From NCBI GenBank assembly GCA_963701995.1, contig OY969693.1:62001-126000 (forward strand): a DNA stretch of 64,000 nucleotides, read 5' to 3'. Below are positions 1 to 8,300 of the stretch, one piece after another (within the stretch, counting starts at the first letter, position 1; each line of letters begins with the position of its first letter). Source of the stretch: Methanoflorens sp963701995. GTDB lineage: Archaea > Halobacteriota > Bog-38 > Methanoflorentales > Methanoflorentaceae. The notes beneath the pieces were generated by a model, which saw nothing but the letters and a program-made list of their open reading frames with translations, ran no database searches and was not told the DNA's origin. Position numbers and translations under genes: made by a program.

Positions 1-210
1 AGCAACTTCATCTGCCCTCGCTGCCATGGTCCTCTAACCATCGTGCGCAGGAAGGGAATCATTGTGGGGTGTGCACAGTACTACGACGGATGTAAAACCG
101 CATTCTTATTGCCTGCTAACGCTACGATCGTTGGACGGTGCAAGTGCGGGCTCCCGAAGCTGCAGTTGAAAACCAAGACTCGATGTCTCGACACCGCGTG
201 CCGCGCGTAA
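1..210 (+). CDS. topA: DNA topoisomerase I, C-terminal zinc-finger end (partial)
   Basis: The frame starting at base 1 stays open to a TAA at 208-210 and encodes the last 69 residues of a protein that begins outside the window. Cysteines fall at 5, 8, 24 and 31 (CxxC then C-x6-C) and at 47, 49, 62 and 67 (CxC then C-x4-C), which gives two zinc ribbons. A tail of repeated four-cysteine ribbons is typical of archaeal type IA topoisomerase I, which relaxes negative supercoils; its catalytic part would lie upstream. The gene runs convergently into bax1, with only about 40 bases between the two stops. Another protein ending in zinc ribbons cannot be excluded because only the tail is visible. Confidence 0.72.
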   Translation, partial: SNFICPRCHGPLTIVRRKGIIVGCAQYYDGCKTAFLLPANATIVGRCKCGLPKLQLKTKTRCLDTACRA

Positions 211-252
211 GCAAAGCCTCGCAGGACCAACGTCTTCTTGTTCCGGGTGATC

Positions 253-1818
253 CTACAGCGGTGGCGCGTCACGTTGCTTCCGAATTGTGGCGCTGTCTGG
301 GTCAAGGCCGCGCCATTCGACAACATAGCCGAGAGCTTCTAACACTTTCTCTGGAGATGAGAAGCCTTCTTCTTCGATTACACCGAGCGCAGCAGGTAGT
401 GCGCTACCTTCAAGCGCTTCCAGTCTCTCTGCGATTACGCCAAGCTTCTGTTCACTTATGAGAAGCGTGCCGATCAGACGGTAGTGCGCTGCTGGATTGG
501 CCTGCAGCCACCGCACGACGGCCCCCACCGATACAGACTGTTTGTCGGCCAGTTGCGTTACGTCGATTACGTCGCCTGTGAGTCCAAGCCGTGTGCTGTC
601 GATGGTTTCGGCCTGCTGCGTGATGGTCTTTTTCTCTAACTGCTTTAGGTAGTCGACGACCGGCTTCAGCGGCACTTTCTTGTCGTAGAAGATGACGAGG
701 CCTTTCACTTCCTTGAACTTAGCACAACTGAGGGTTCTATCAACAGCAATGAGTAAGTTCTCAACGTCGAGCTCCCGCAGCTTCCCGAGCTTCTTCTGAA
801 GGTATTCGTCAGTCCAGAAACCGACCACTTCCAGGTACGCCTTCACACCGTTCTTTTCAAAGCCGAAATCGGGGATAAACACATACCGACCGGCAGTCAA
901 AAGCTCTGGTTCTCTTTTCAGAATCCAGCCCAACTTCAACGCGTTAAACGATCGGGCAAACGCCGCTTCAACGGAGCTGTCAAAGCGCTCTCTTGTTTCC
1001 TCGGCAGCCGGCACCTTAAGGAGCTCTTTTACCTTGTCGCTGTCAAGTTCCAGTTCGACCAGCTTAGGTGCCTGTCGTTCTCCGCCAAGGATATGCGCCT
1101 TTAGGCGCCATTCACGAGCCTCCACGATTGATGGCAGCAGCTTCGCAAGCGATGTGCCGTACCGCTCGGTCATCTTGAAGAGCGAGACGGGGCCATCCAC
1201 GAAAACTCGATAAAGACCGCCGACCTGCTCTGCGGTGTACATGAGGCCCAGATACTTTAGCCGCCTGAAAATACGCTGGTAGTTGCCCCCAGCAGTAAAC
1301 TCAAGAGAGACCGCCTTGAACAGCAACGTCTGCGTCAAGCTTAGGTTGTACTGTTGGATTAGCTCGCGCGGACGCAGAGGAGCGAAGCGTTCAAGCACCA
1401 ACTCGTACTCAGCATCGCTCCAGAGCGACTCTTCGAGCTGCAATGGTGAGATGTCGAGTCGTGATGCTGCCTGCGCCATCACCTCTTTTTTCATTTCGTT
1501 CGTCGCGACAAGCGCATAACGATTTGCCTCTGTGAAGACTTCACGGCGCGCTTTTTTGGGAGCAATATGGCTTCGCGGTTCGAAGACTGCTGATCGGTCG
1601 AGCAACGCGATTAACCCCCTCACCAGTCGGTAATCAAAGCCGTCGTCCTCGAACTGCTGACAGTGCTTTACTAGCTCGCCCTGGCGCTTGCCCACGTGTG
1701 CTTCATAGGTTTCGATCAAACGCGATGCTAACTCCAAGTAACGCTCTTCGAGGGGCGCGTACACCGGTTTTATCTTTCCCGAGCGAGAATGGGCGATGAG
1801 AAGATTGCTAGGCAGCAC
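253..1818 (-). CDS. bax1: Bax1 nuclease, XPB partner (DUF790 family)
   Basis: This 521-residue protein matches the DUF790/Bax1 family: an N-terminal region beginning MLPSNLLIAHSR, a long helical middle, and a C-terminal nuclease-like segment around residues 320-390 (FIPDFGFEKNG, YLEVVGFWTDEYL) with the D...E-V-x-G-F-W pattern of PD-(D/E)XK-like nucleases. Bax1 binds archaeal XPB and cuts DNA at bubble or overhang structures, and is regarded as an XPG-like nuclease of archaeal nucleotide excision repair. Its ATG overlaps the end of the xpb gene by 11 bases, so the two are translationally coupled. Length and architecture are normal. Confidence 0.92.
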   Translation of the reverse strand: MLPSNLLIAHSRSGKIKPVYAPLEERYLELASRLIETYEAHVGKRQGELVKHCQQFEDDGFDYRLVRGLIALLDRSAVFEPRSHIAPKKARREVFTEANRYALVATNEMKKEVMAQAASRLDISPLQLEESLWSDAEYELVLERFAPLRPRELIQQYNLSLTQTLLFKAVSLEFTAGGNYQRIFRRLKYLGLMYTAEQVGGLYRVFVDGPVSLFKMTERYGTSLAKLLPSIVEAREWRLKAHILGGERQAPKLVELELDSDKVKELLKVPAAEETRERFDSSVEAAFARSFNALKLGWILKREPELLTAGRYVFIPDFGFEKNGVKAYLEVVGFWTDEYLQKKLGKLRELDVENLLIAVDRTLSCAKFKEVKGLVIFYDKKVPLKPVVDYLKQLEKKTITQQAETIDSTRLGLTGDVIDVTQLADKQSVSVGAVVRWLQANPAAHYRLIGTLLISEQKLGVIAERLEALEGSALPAALGVIEEEGFSSPEKVLEALGYVVEWRGLDPDSATIRKQRDAPPL

Positions 1819-3169
1819 GCTCTGCGTTCCTCCATTTTCGCTTCCGACGGTGACTTATTTTTGTTTCGGTCGTGTCACGTGTCACGATTTCAGTGAGTCT
1901 CGCGCGCTTTCCCTCTCGCTTTCGCAGCACGCGCCCGAGGCGCTGAATGAATTCTCGAGAGCTGCCGGTTCCGCTCAGGATGATTGCTTGCGCGGCGTCG
2001 GGAACGTCCACGCCCTCGTCAAGCACTTTGGACGTGACTATCATACGATACACGCCATCGTGAAAGTTGTCAAGGATCTCCCTGCGCTCGTCCTTAGACG
2101 TCGTGTGCGTGATTGCGGGAATCAAGAACGTACGCGCGATGCGGTCGACGAGCTTATTGTGTTGCGTGAAGATGATCGTCTGATCACTAGGATGCTCGAG
2201 AAGGAGCTCTTTGAGCGCCTCCATCTTCGCTCGTGAGTTCAAGGCGATATCCAACGCCCGATTTCGAGCCAGAAGCGCCTTTCGCGCCTCTGGATCCCAC
2301 GCGCTCCTCATGATAAACCGCGAAAAATCATACTGCGTACGCATCGGAATATTGCGGCGCGCGAGGTAATCAATGAATGCACCATACATCCGCGCGTACT
2401 CCTCAGCTTCATTGGGCGTCAAGTCGACAAAGAGATGCGCAACTTCGTAGCCAGAAAGGTGTTCCTCGGCAAGGTCCTGCACGGTCAGCTCGTAGACTTT
2501 GCCGCCAATGAGACGTTGGAGCTCGCTGTGCAGTCCGTCTTCGCGTTCATACGTTGCCGTAAGTCCTAGCCGCGCTCTCGACAGAAACATTTCGGCGATG
2601 TGGCGATAGCCCGGCGCGGGCAGGTGATGTACCTCGTCGAATATGATGAGCCCAAATCGATTGCCGAGCTCCGCGGCGCGCAAATAAGCCGAGTCGTACG
2701 TCGATACCGTGAGCGGTTTGAGCACGTTTTCCCCACCCCCGTACGTCCCTATCTCGATCGCAAATTGGGCCGCGAGCACGCGGCGCCACTGCTCCACTAG
2801 ATCGAGCGTTGGTACAATGACTAGCGAAGGCGTTTGCAGCGTGCCAATTGCTCCGACAGCGACAATGGTTTTTCCAGCACCGGTCGGCAAGACAACCGTG
2901 CCTCGCTTTCCCGCTTGGATCCACGAGTCCAACGCGTCTGTTTGGTAGTCCCGCAACGAGGCGTGGAACTGCAGGCGCGGGACCGGGAGCAACTCAAGCG
3001 CTTCATCTACATAGTTGATGTGACTGCTCTCGAGATAATCGGTGATATCTGCATAGTCCAACGCCAGTGCTCTGTACGCGCCAGAGCGCGCGTCCCAGTG
3101 GGAGTTCGGAACCCGCGCATCGCCGCGAATCAGCAGCGTTCCTTTGTCGTATTTAATCCGCACTTCCAC
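1808..3169 (-). CDS. xpb: XPB/Rad25-type DNA repair helicase
   Basis: This is a superfamily 2 helicase of 453 residues, the usual length for archaeal XPB. An N-terminal damage-recognition-like domain (1-75) precedes the Walker A motif LPTGAGKT at 94-101, a DEVH box at 179-182 and the family-typical R-E-D signature (YEREDG) near 208-213. The second helicase domain ends with motif VI QRLGRVLR. XPB unwinds DNA around lesions, here presumably with Bax1, whose gene overlaps its 3' end. The start is a GTG; a GGTGAT stretch about ten bases upstream is a plausible ribosome site. It is the first gene of the xpb-bax1 pair. Confidence 0.94.
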   Translation of the reverse strand: MEVRIKYDKGTLLIRGDARVPNSHWDARSGAYRALALDYADITDYLESSHINYVDEALELLPVPRLQFHASLRDYQTDALDSWIQAGKRGTVVLPTGAGKTIVAVGAIGTLQTPSLVIVPTLDLVEQWRRVLAAQFAIEIGTYGGGENVLKPLTVSTYDSAYLRAAELGNRFGLIIFDEVHHLPAPGYRHIAEMFLSRARLGLTATYEREDGLHSELQRLIGGKVYELTVQDLAEEHLSGYEVAHLFVDLTPNEAEEYARMYGAFIDYLARRNIPMRTQYDFSRFIMRSAWDPEARKALLARNRALDIALNSRAKMEALKELLLEHPSDQTIIFTQHNKLVDRIARTFLIPAITHTTSKDERREILDNFHDGVYRMIVTSKVLDEGVDVPDAAQAIILSGTGSSREFIQRLGRVLRKREGKRARLTEIVTRDTTETKISHRRKRKWRNAERAA

Positions 3170-3398
3170 TTACATCACCCGCAAGTCGCGACCGGCCTGC
3201 GCCCGCTCCTTCCCACGTCTATTCACGCATGCACAACTTGTCACATACGGAGGCCACATACTGATCCCCTTGCCGCAATTGGGTGCGGAGACGCTTTTCA
3301 CCATGTGCTCGGATGCCATGCGCTAACGACGCCCGATTTGAATGGACTGCGATGAGCATAAAACATCATATTTCGCCGAGTCGACCCTGAGACGAATC

Positions 3399-4343
3399 TC
3401 ACCCTGGTTCTGTCCTGTTGTGTGATAGCAACGTGCAGCTTTTGATCCATTCCCCTCGGGCCGCCCGCGAGGTGCCGACGATCAGGCGCGTAACTCCAGC
3501 TTCATTGCAGATTCCTCGCGCTTCGATCACTTCACCTTCATCTGCTTGGCCCGCGTAGGTGTGGGTGTATGAGAGCACCTTGTTGACGGTCTCGTGCTCT
3601 ATTTCGTAAATAGCAGGGCTGTCAAATGCGTAGGTAGCATTGGTCACTGTAGCGCGGACAGTCGCAAATCCATCGTCTGTTCCTCGAGGCTCAATGGCTA
3701 TCTCATCAAAGTCCCTTACGAATAGCAGATCAAAGTACGTCGCCCCTATTGACCCGCGGTTCCATTTCCTTTTCTCGTGCAGAACGAACTCTTCAAACGT
3801 CAGCTCCGGAGTGCGCTTTCGGAATATCCGCCGCCACATACCAGTATCAATCTCGGGCAACAATCCGGATTCTACCGCGTCGCGCAGAGCGTCTCGCCCG
3901 CGTTCAAAGCTCGGCCTCCCGTAAAGAACAAAATCGATGTCAGACGATTCAGTTGCAAGCCCGACAAGTCGAGAACCTGTGACGCCCATATGGCGCCGAC
4001 TGATGCCGTTGCTCTCAAAAAAATCCACGATAGACGCAACGTCGGCATCATCGCAGCGTTCGACGCACTGCCGAGGGCGCTCCAGCTGCGCAATGTCCTC
4101 GGAGGGAATGGCACAGAGCCCGTCTCGGTAGTGAACAGATTTATGCATCAGCTGCTGTGCTTCTTCGAAACCGACTTTGCGAAACCGCGTACCGTCCCGG
4201 CTCACTCTGTCGCCATTTTTGTCCGGAATGTAGCGTAAGAAGCCGCGGATATGTGGCTCATTGTCGTATGAAACGACCGCGTAAATCCAGTTATTTTTGG
4301 TTAACACAAAATCTCTTATTCTAACTGGTTCCTGCAACATCAT
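3399..4343 (-). CDS. predicted nucleotidyltransferase
   Basis: This is a 314-residue soluble protein. A polymerase-beta-like nucleotidyltransferase signature lies in the middle: GSR at 123-125 followed by S-D-I-D-F-V-L-Y-G with the metal-binding aspartates at 135 and 137. The N-terminal 90 residues form a separate domain beginning with a promoter-like 'IRDFVLTKNNWIYAVVSY' stretch, and the C-terminal third has no motif I recognise. The layout resembles archaeal predicted nucleotidyltransferases (COG1665-like). The substrate is unknown. It is followed by about 230 bases before xpb and probably has its own promoter. Confidence 0.7.
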   Translation of the reverse strand: MMLQEPVRIRDFVLTKNNWIYAVVSYDNEPHIRGFLRYIPDKNGDRVSRDGTRFRKVGFEEAQQLMHKSVHYRDGLCAIPSEDIAQLERPRQCVERCDDADVASIVDFFESNGISRRHMGVTGSRLVGLATESSDIDFVLYGRPSFERGRDALRDAVESGLLPEIDTGMWRRIFRKRTPELTFEEFVLHEKRKWNRGSIGATYFDLLFVRDFDEIAIEPRGTDDGFATVRATVTNATYAFDSPAIYEIEHETVNKVLSYTHTYAGQADEGEVIEARGICNEAGVTRLIVGTSRAARGEWIKSCTLLSHNRTEPG

Positions 4344-4637
4344 CTCGCAATCGTGTTGTCATTGCACCATCATTAAGTTTCTCGCTTTTGGTACTTAGCC
4401 GCCCGGCCTGTGTAAAACCCTGTGAAATAGACGCGATCTATGAGTGCTCATGAAAGTCGCGAGTCACGTCTGCTGCCGAAACTAGCCACGTGCCACCCAT
4501 TCCTGGCGTTTGACGTGTGTTCTGCGGACGAAACCTCGCACTTTTCGCCTTGTTCACGAAGTATCGCCCTCCAGAGACGGCCAAAATGAAGCACGCGTGG
4601 ATGCTGTTGGCAAAAAGGACGAACTGTTGACGCCCGG

Positions 4638-5240
4638 TCAGGTTTGCTCCCCGCTCTGAGGTAGAATCCCAGTTCTTTCATACACGGTGTCGAAGCCCGC
4701 ACCTCGGCGCACCACCATATAATTGACGAGATCGACGACAGTCGAAGGACCCAATGTGGCTTTGCCCCCTTGAAGCACGCAATCGACGCCGATCTTTACG
4801 TCTTCTGCGCACATTGCTGGAGGCGCGCCGGTCACGTTAGCGCTAGTCGACGTGATGGGGGCCCCTACAGAGTCAATCAGTGCTCGAGTAACAATGTGCG
4901 AGGGAAACCGAATACCGACGAGGTTCGTACCGGCCGTGAGGATATCAGGAACGACGTCCTTCTTTCGCAACAGCACGGTTACTGGCCCTGGCAATAGCGT
5001 CTGGAGGAGGGGGGCGTCGTCGATATGCGCAACAGCTTCTATCATGTCGAAGCTAGAAACTGCAAGCGAGATAGGCTTTGAAGCCATCTGTTTCAGCGCG
5101 ATCACTTTCCTTACGGCGGATTCTTGCAGGGCGAGCGCGCCAACTCCGTAGACAGTCTCGGTCGGGTAGGCTACTACCTTACCGGCCTTGATAGCGTTAG
5201 CAGCGCCCTGCACACTTCTAGTCACATTAATAATAACCAC
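4638..5240 (-). CDS. sua5: L-threonylcarbamoyladenylate synthase (Sua5/YrdC/YciO)
   Basis: The protein makes threonylcarbamoyl-AMP from threonine, bicarbonate and ATP for the universal t6A37 tRNA modification. The YrdC domain is complete: AYPTETVYG near residue 25, K-Q-M-A-S-K-P-I near 52-59, LLPGPVTVLLR, GIRFPSH, and the STSAN motif of the nucleotide pocket. With about 200 residues it is the short form, lacking the C-terminal Sua5 domain. I place the start at the GTG at 5240 because GAGGGG sits eight bases upstream; a TTG at 5273 is the longer alternative. It lies just downstream of mbf1 on the same strand and is probably cotranscribed. Confidence 0.9.
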   Translation of the reverse strand: MVIINVTRSVQGAANAIKAGKVVAYPTETVYGVGALALQESAVRKVIALKQMASKPISLAVSSFDMIEAVAHIDDAPLLQTLLPGPVTVLLRKKDVVPDILTAGTNLVGIRFPSHIVTRALIDSVGAPITSTSANVTGAPPAMCAEDVKIGVDCVLQGGKATLGPSTVVDLVNYMVVRRGAGFDTVYERTGILPQSGEQT

Positions 5241-5284
5241 CGTACGCCCCTCGGCAAATAGCTGTCTGCACAAAGGCAGCGCCT

Positions 5285-5761
5285 TCAGTGCCGCCGCTTG
5301 ACGATGGCCACGTCTCCGAAGGTCAAGTTTTCGGACGGCTTGCCTTTCTGCGCTTTCTCCCTACCGATGTCGATGAGGAGACTTACATTCAGCGCCTTTT
5401 CGAGTTTCTTTCGCAGCTTATCGTCAGGAGTCAATTCCTTTCGCTCAATTTTCTTTATGATGAGCGCCTTTTCCATTATTTTGGCTGCCAGTTGCTCCTG
5501 GGTTAGTCCACTTTTTTGACGGGCGTACTTCACGATATCATCGAAATCGGGATCAAGTTCACCCTCCATTTGGCGATAAATATCCCGGTACCGGGTGCGG
5601 GCGTATGCGGCGACTTTGTTCGTGGGTGCGCGTAACGTTTGGGGGCGGCGGATTTCCGTACCAAGACCTGCGCAAGTGGCGCACGTTTCGAGCTGTGCCC
5701 CCTCGACTACAACTCGTTTAGGCTTTCCTGGGATTTCTTTCCCGCATAATTCGCAGTGCAT
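5285..5761 (-). CDS. mbf1: multiprotein bridging factor 1 homologue (HTH, zinc ribbon)
   Basis: The 158-residue protein starts MHCELCGKEI; an N-terminal zinc ribbon (C-x2-C ... C-x2-C, residues 3-31) is followed by a linker and a C-terminal cro/C1-type helix-turn-helix (KSGLTQEQLAAKIMEKALIIKKIERKE). This is the classical archaeal MBF1 layout. MBF1 links TBP to regulators in eukaryotes; in archaea it is associated with ribosomes and translation. I use the ATG at 5761 rather than one ten codons upstream because the zinc ribbon begins there. A TATA element about 22 bases upstream implies a leaderless or nearly leaderless mRNA. sua5 follows on the same strand. Confidence 0.93.
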   Translation of the reverse strand: MHCELCGKEIPGKPKRVVVEGAQLETCATCAGLGTEIRRPQTLRAPTNKVAAYARTRYRDIYRQMEGELDPDFDDIVKYARQKSGLTQEQLAAKIMEKALIIKKIERKELTPDDKLRKKLEKALNVSLLIDIGREKAQKGKPSENLTFGDVAIVKRRH

Positions 5762-5778
5762 GGCGTTCCTCGAAAAAA

Positions 5779-5788
5779 GGATATATAG
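5779..5788. promoter_or_regulatory. shared TATA element between mbf1 and pan
   Basis: The 62-base gap between the divergent mbf1 and pan starts holds the near-palindromic GGATATATAGCA. Read leftward it lies about 22 bases before the mbf1 ATG. Read rightward it would place the pan transcript start near 5810, just before its GGAGGAG site. A second weaker A/T box (TTAAATA, 5798-5804) lies on the pan side. Assignment is by spacing only. Confidence 0.5.
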
Positions 5789-5823
5789 CATGCATTGTTA
5801 AATACCATGCGGAGGAGACGACA

Positions 5824-7047
5824 GTGGAAGATTCGTTTGACGAAAGCGAAAGGAAGGGGAACGATTTTTCTGAATACCTCTTGGATCGCGTCCGTCAACT
5901 GGAAGAGCGCAATCTCAAGCTCCGCGATGCCAATCGCAAGGTCGAAAACGAGAAGAGATCCGCCGAGAATCAGAAGGTGCGCTACGAGCGCGAAGTCCGA
6001 AAACTCAGAAGTGAGCTTGAACGACTCAAAGGACCACCGTTACTGGTAGGAACCGTCCTTGACGTGCTTGACGACAATCGAGTCGTGATCAAGAGCTCAA
6101 CGGGTCCAAAGTTCGTGGTCAACGCCTCGCAGTTCATCGAACAGGAACTCATAGCGGGCGCCCGAGTCGCGCTGAACCAACAATCCCTCGCTATCGTCGG
6201 CGCTTTGCCGCCTTCGAAGGACCCCACGGTGTATGGGATGGAGATCATCGAGACCCCAACCGTGAGCTACGATGACATCGGAGGCCTTGACGGTCAGATT
6301 CAAGAGCTGCGCGAAACGGTAGAGCTCCCAATATTAAAGCCTGAGCTATTTCAGCGAGTAGGCATAGAACCGCCTAAGGGGGTGCTTCTCTACGGCCCTC
6401 CAGGAACAGGAAAAACCCTTCTTGCGAAGGCAGTAGCAAAACAAACAGAATCGGTTTTCATACGAATCGTAGGCAGTGAGCTCGTTCAAAAGTACATCGG
6501 CGAAGGCGCTCGACTCGTTCGAGAGCTATTTGAAATGGCCCGGGAAAAGGCCCCCAGCATCATTTTCATTGACGAACTCGACGCGATAGGAGCGAAGCGC
6601 TTAGACAGCGCAACTTCGGGAGATCGTGAAGTCCAACGGACGCTGATGCAGCTCCTCGCCGAGATGGACGGATTTGAAAATCGCGGCGACGTCAAGATCA
6701 TCGGTGCGACAAACAGGAGTGACATACTCGACCCCGCGTTGCTTCGGCCTGGCCGCTTTGATCGCCTTATCGACATACCACTCCCAACTTACGAAGCCCG
6801 CGTTGAAATTGTCAAGATCCACACCTCTGGCATGAACTTGGCTCACGAGATTGACGCCGGGAAGATTGCGAAGCTCACTGAGGGCGCAAGTGGCGCTGAC
6901 ATTAAAGCAATCGCGATGGAAGCCGGCATGTTTGCCATTCGCGCAGAGCGCGAGTCAGTGACCGCTGCCGATTTTGACGATGCCGTGCGTAAAGTGATGG
7001 GCATGCCTAACGTCGAGGCGCAGCAGCTGGGGTCAATGTTCGCATAA
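5824..7047 (+). CDS. pan: proteasome-activating nucleotidase (PAN)
   Basis: This is the AAA+ ATPase that unfolds substrates and feeds them to the archaeal 20S proteasome. An N-terminal coiled coil (about residues 15-75) is followed by an OB fold (about 75-135), then the AAA+ module with Walker A GPPGTGKT, Walker B IIFIDELDAIG, the second region of homology (RPGRFDR) and a small helical domain. Length (407) is normal. The start is GTG at 5824, fixed by the strong GGAGGAG at 5811-5817. The C-terminal tripeptide is Met-Phe-Ala, so the proteasome-docking hydrophobic-Tyr-X motif appears with Phe in place of Tyr. It is divergent from mbf1. Confidence 0.96.
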   Translation: MEDSFDESERKGNDFSEYLLDRVRQLEERNLKLRDANRKVENEKRSAENQKVRYEREVRKLRSELERLKGPPLLVGTVLDVLDDNRVVIKSSTGPKFVVNASQFIEQELIAGARVALNQQSLAIVGALPPSKDPTVYGMEIIETPTVSYDDIGGLDGQIQELRETVELPILKPELFQRVGIEPPKGVLLYGPPGTGKTLLAKAVAKQTESVFIRIVGSELVQKYIGEGARLVRELFEMAREKAPSIIFIDELDAIGAKRLDSATSGDREVQRTLMQLLAEMDGFENRGDVKIIGATNRSDILDPALLRPGRFDRLIDIPLPTYEARVEIVKIHTSGMNLAHEIDAGKIAKLTEGASGADIKAIAMEAGMFAIRAERESVTAADFDDAVRKVMGMPNVEAQQLGSMFA

Positions 7048-7183
7048 GCGAGCAGCATTCGCCGTTCTCTGAATCGTTCGTCATTAGCGAGTGCTATAGT
7101 CTACCTGGCGAAGAGTTGACGCATGAGGCGTGCGATTCAGCATTTTCTAATGCGCCACACAGCGCTTGCTGCGCGTTTTTCCT

Positions 7184-7777
7184 CTACAACTGGTGATAAG
7201 CGAGATAGAATCGTTGCAGCGCTGTGAAATTGCTGGCGAAGGCCACAAAAACCATCATCCAGCCGAGCAACGGGAACCAGATGACGTTTTCCGGGAATAT
7301 GAGGCTGAGCAAAGCGACAAAGAAAATGAGGACGAGCCTGTCTGCTCTCCCGAGCAAGCCCCGATAATTCCGGCCAACGCCAAGTGCTTGCGCCTGGGTT
7401 CCAAGGTAACTCGTCATAAGAACGCCTACAATCGCGAGCAGCCCAATCTGCCAAGCGACGTACCCACCGAGCGTAATACCCGCAAATATGAAAATATCGG
7501 AATAGCGGTCAACGACGTGGTCGATTAGGTCGCCCTGCATCGATTCGCTGCTAGAACTTCGCGCCAAGCACCCATCTAATGCGTCAAAGAGTGCGTTGCA
7601 GGCAATGGCTAATATCGCCAATGAAAGCAGTTGCGCGTAGAACGCAACGCCGGCGACGACTGCAGAAACGAGGGATAGGGCGCTCAGCTGGTTTGCACTT
7701 ACGCCGTGCCTGTAAAGCGCTAGCGCGATCGGATTTAAAATCCGCCCCATTCTTCCGCGGTATGTGTCAAGCGTCAT
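7184..7777 (-). CDS. CDP-alcohol phosphatidyltransferase, probable archaetidylinositol-phosphate synthase
   Basis: This is a 197-residue integral membrane enzyme with about six hydrophobic segments and the full CDP-alcohol phosphotransferase signature D-x2-D-G-x2-A-R-x8-G-x3-D-x3-D (DALDGCLAR ... GDLIDHVVD, about residues 65-90). The family joins a CDP-activated lipid to an alcohol. The short archaeal form next to an AK6-like kinase resembles archaetidylinositol-phosphate synthase, which uses CDP-archaeol and myo-inositol phosphate; the alcohol substrate is inferred. Its ATG overlaps the end of the upstream kinase gene by 11 bases. It is the last gene of the pyrG-to-here minus-strand run and converges with pan. 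Confidence 0.85.
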   Translation of the reverse strand: MTLDTYRGRMGRILNPIALALYRHGVSANQLSALSLVSAVVAGVAFYAQLLSLAILAIACNALFDALDGCLARSSSSESMQGDLIDHVVDRYSDIFIFAGITLGGYVAWQIGLLAIVGVLMTSYLGTQAQALGVGRNYRGLLGRADRLVLIFFVALLSLIFPENVIWFPLLGWMMVFVAFASNFTALQRFYLAYHQL

Positions 7778-8285
7778 TCAAATAGGCAGTCCAGTCGCAT
7801 TGGCCAGCGGCGAATCGCTCGAGCCAGTGTCCTTGTGTGATTTCCCAGACGAGTTGTGCTGATTCACTCAGCGTACCTGTCGAATCTACTTCGTACACAT
7901 TGTTACCGTGCTGCGCGAAGGCCTCAACCAGGATGACATCAAGGATTTCTGCTTCTACGTTTTCGTTTATCTTTTTGTCTGAAAAAGCCTTCTGCTGTAG
8001 GCGCCTTCGAAGTGCGACCGGATTAGTCCGGAGGACGATAACACGGTCGACCAGGAGGTTATGGGAGAGGTGCCCCTCAAGCACGAGATCTTCTGAAAAC
8101 GGGTGCGCTTTCAGTGCCTCGAGATCAACTATTAGACAGTCACGGTTTTCGTCCCACCCTGCGTAGTACTGGTGAGCGCGAATCACTTCGTTTAAGTCCG
8201 CCACCTTGAGGCCATAGCGGTCGCGGAGAATCTTGCCAATTGTGGTTTTGCCGGTGCCGGGAGTTCCTGTGAGAGCAATTTTCAT
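7767..8285 (-). CDS. AK6/Fap7-type adenylate kinase
   Basis: The 172-residue P-loop kinase opens MKIALTGTPGTGKTTIGK, with Walker A at residues 7-14, followed by the short AK6-type lid and the LRTNPVALRRRL stretch. Members combine adenylate kinase and ATPase activity and help the final 18S/16S rRNA maturation step with ribosomal protein S11 (Fap7 in yeast and archaea). The gene lies 15 bases after hisC and overlaps the downstream phosphotransferase gene, so it sits inside an operon of unrelated functions. The length is typical of archaeal homologues. Confidence 0.88.
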   Translation of the reverse strand: MKIALTGTPGTGKTTIGKILRDRYGLKVADLNEVIRAHQYYAGWDENRDCLIVDLEALKAHPFSEDLVLEGHLSHNLLVDRVIVLRTNPVALRRRLQQKAFSDKKINENVEAEILDVILVEAFAQHGNNVYEVDSTGTLSESAQLVWEITQGHWLERFAAGQCDWTAYLNDA

Positions 8286-8300
8286 AGGCCAATAACGAGG

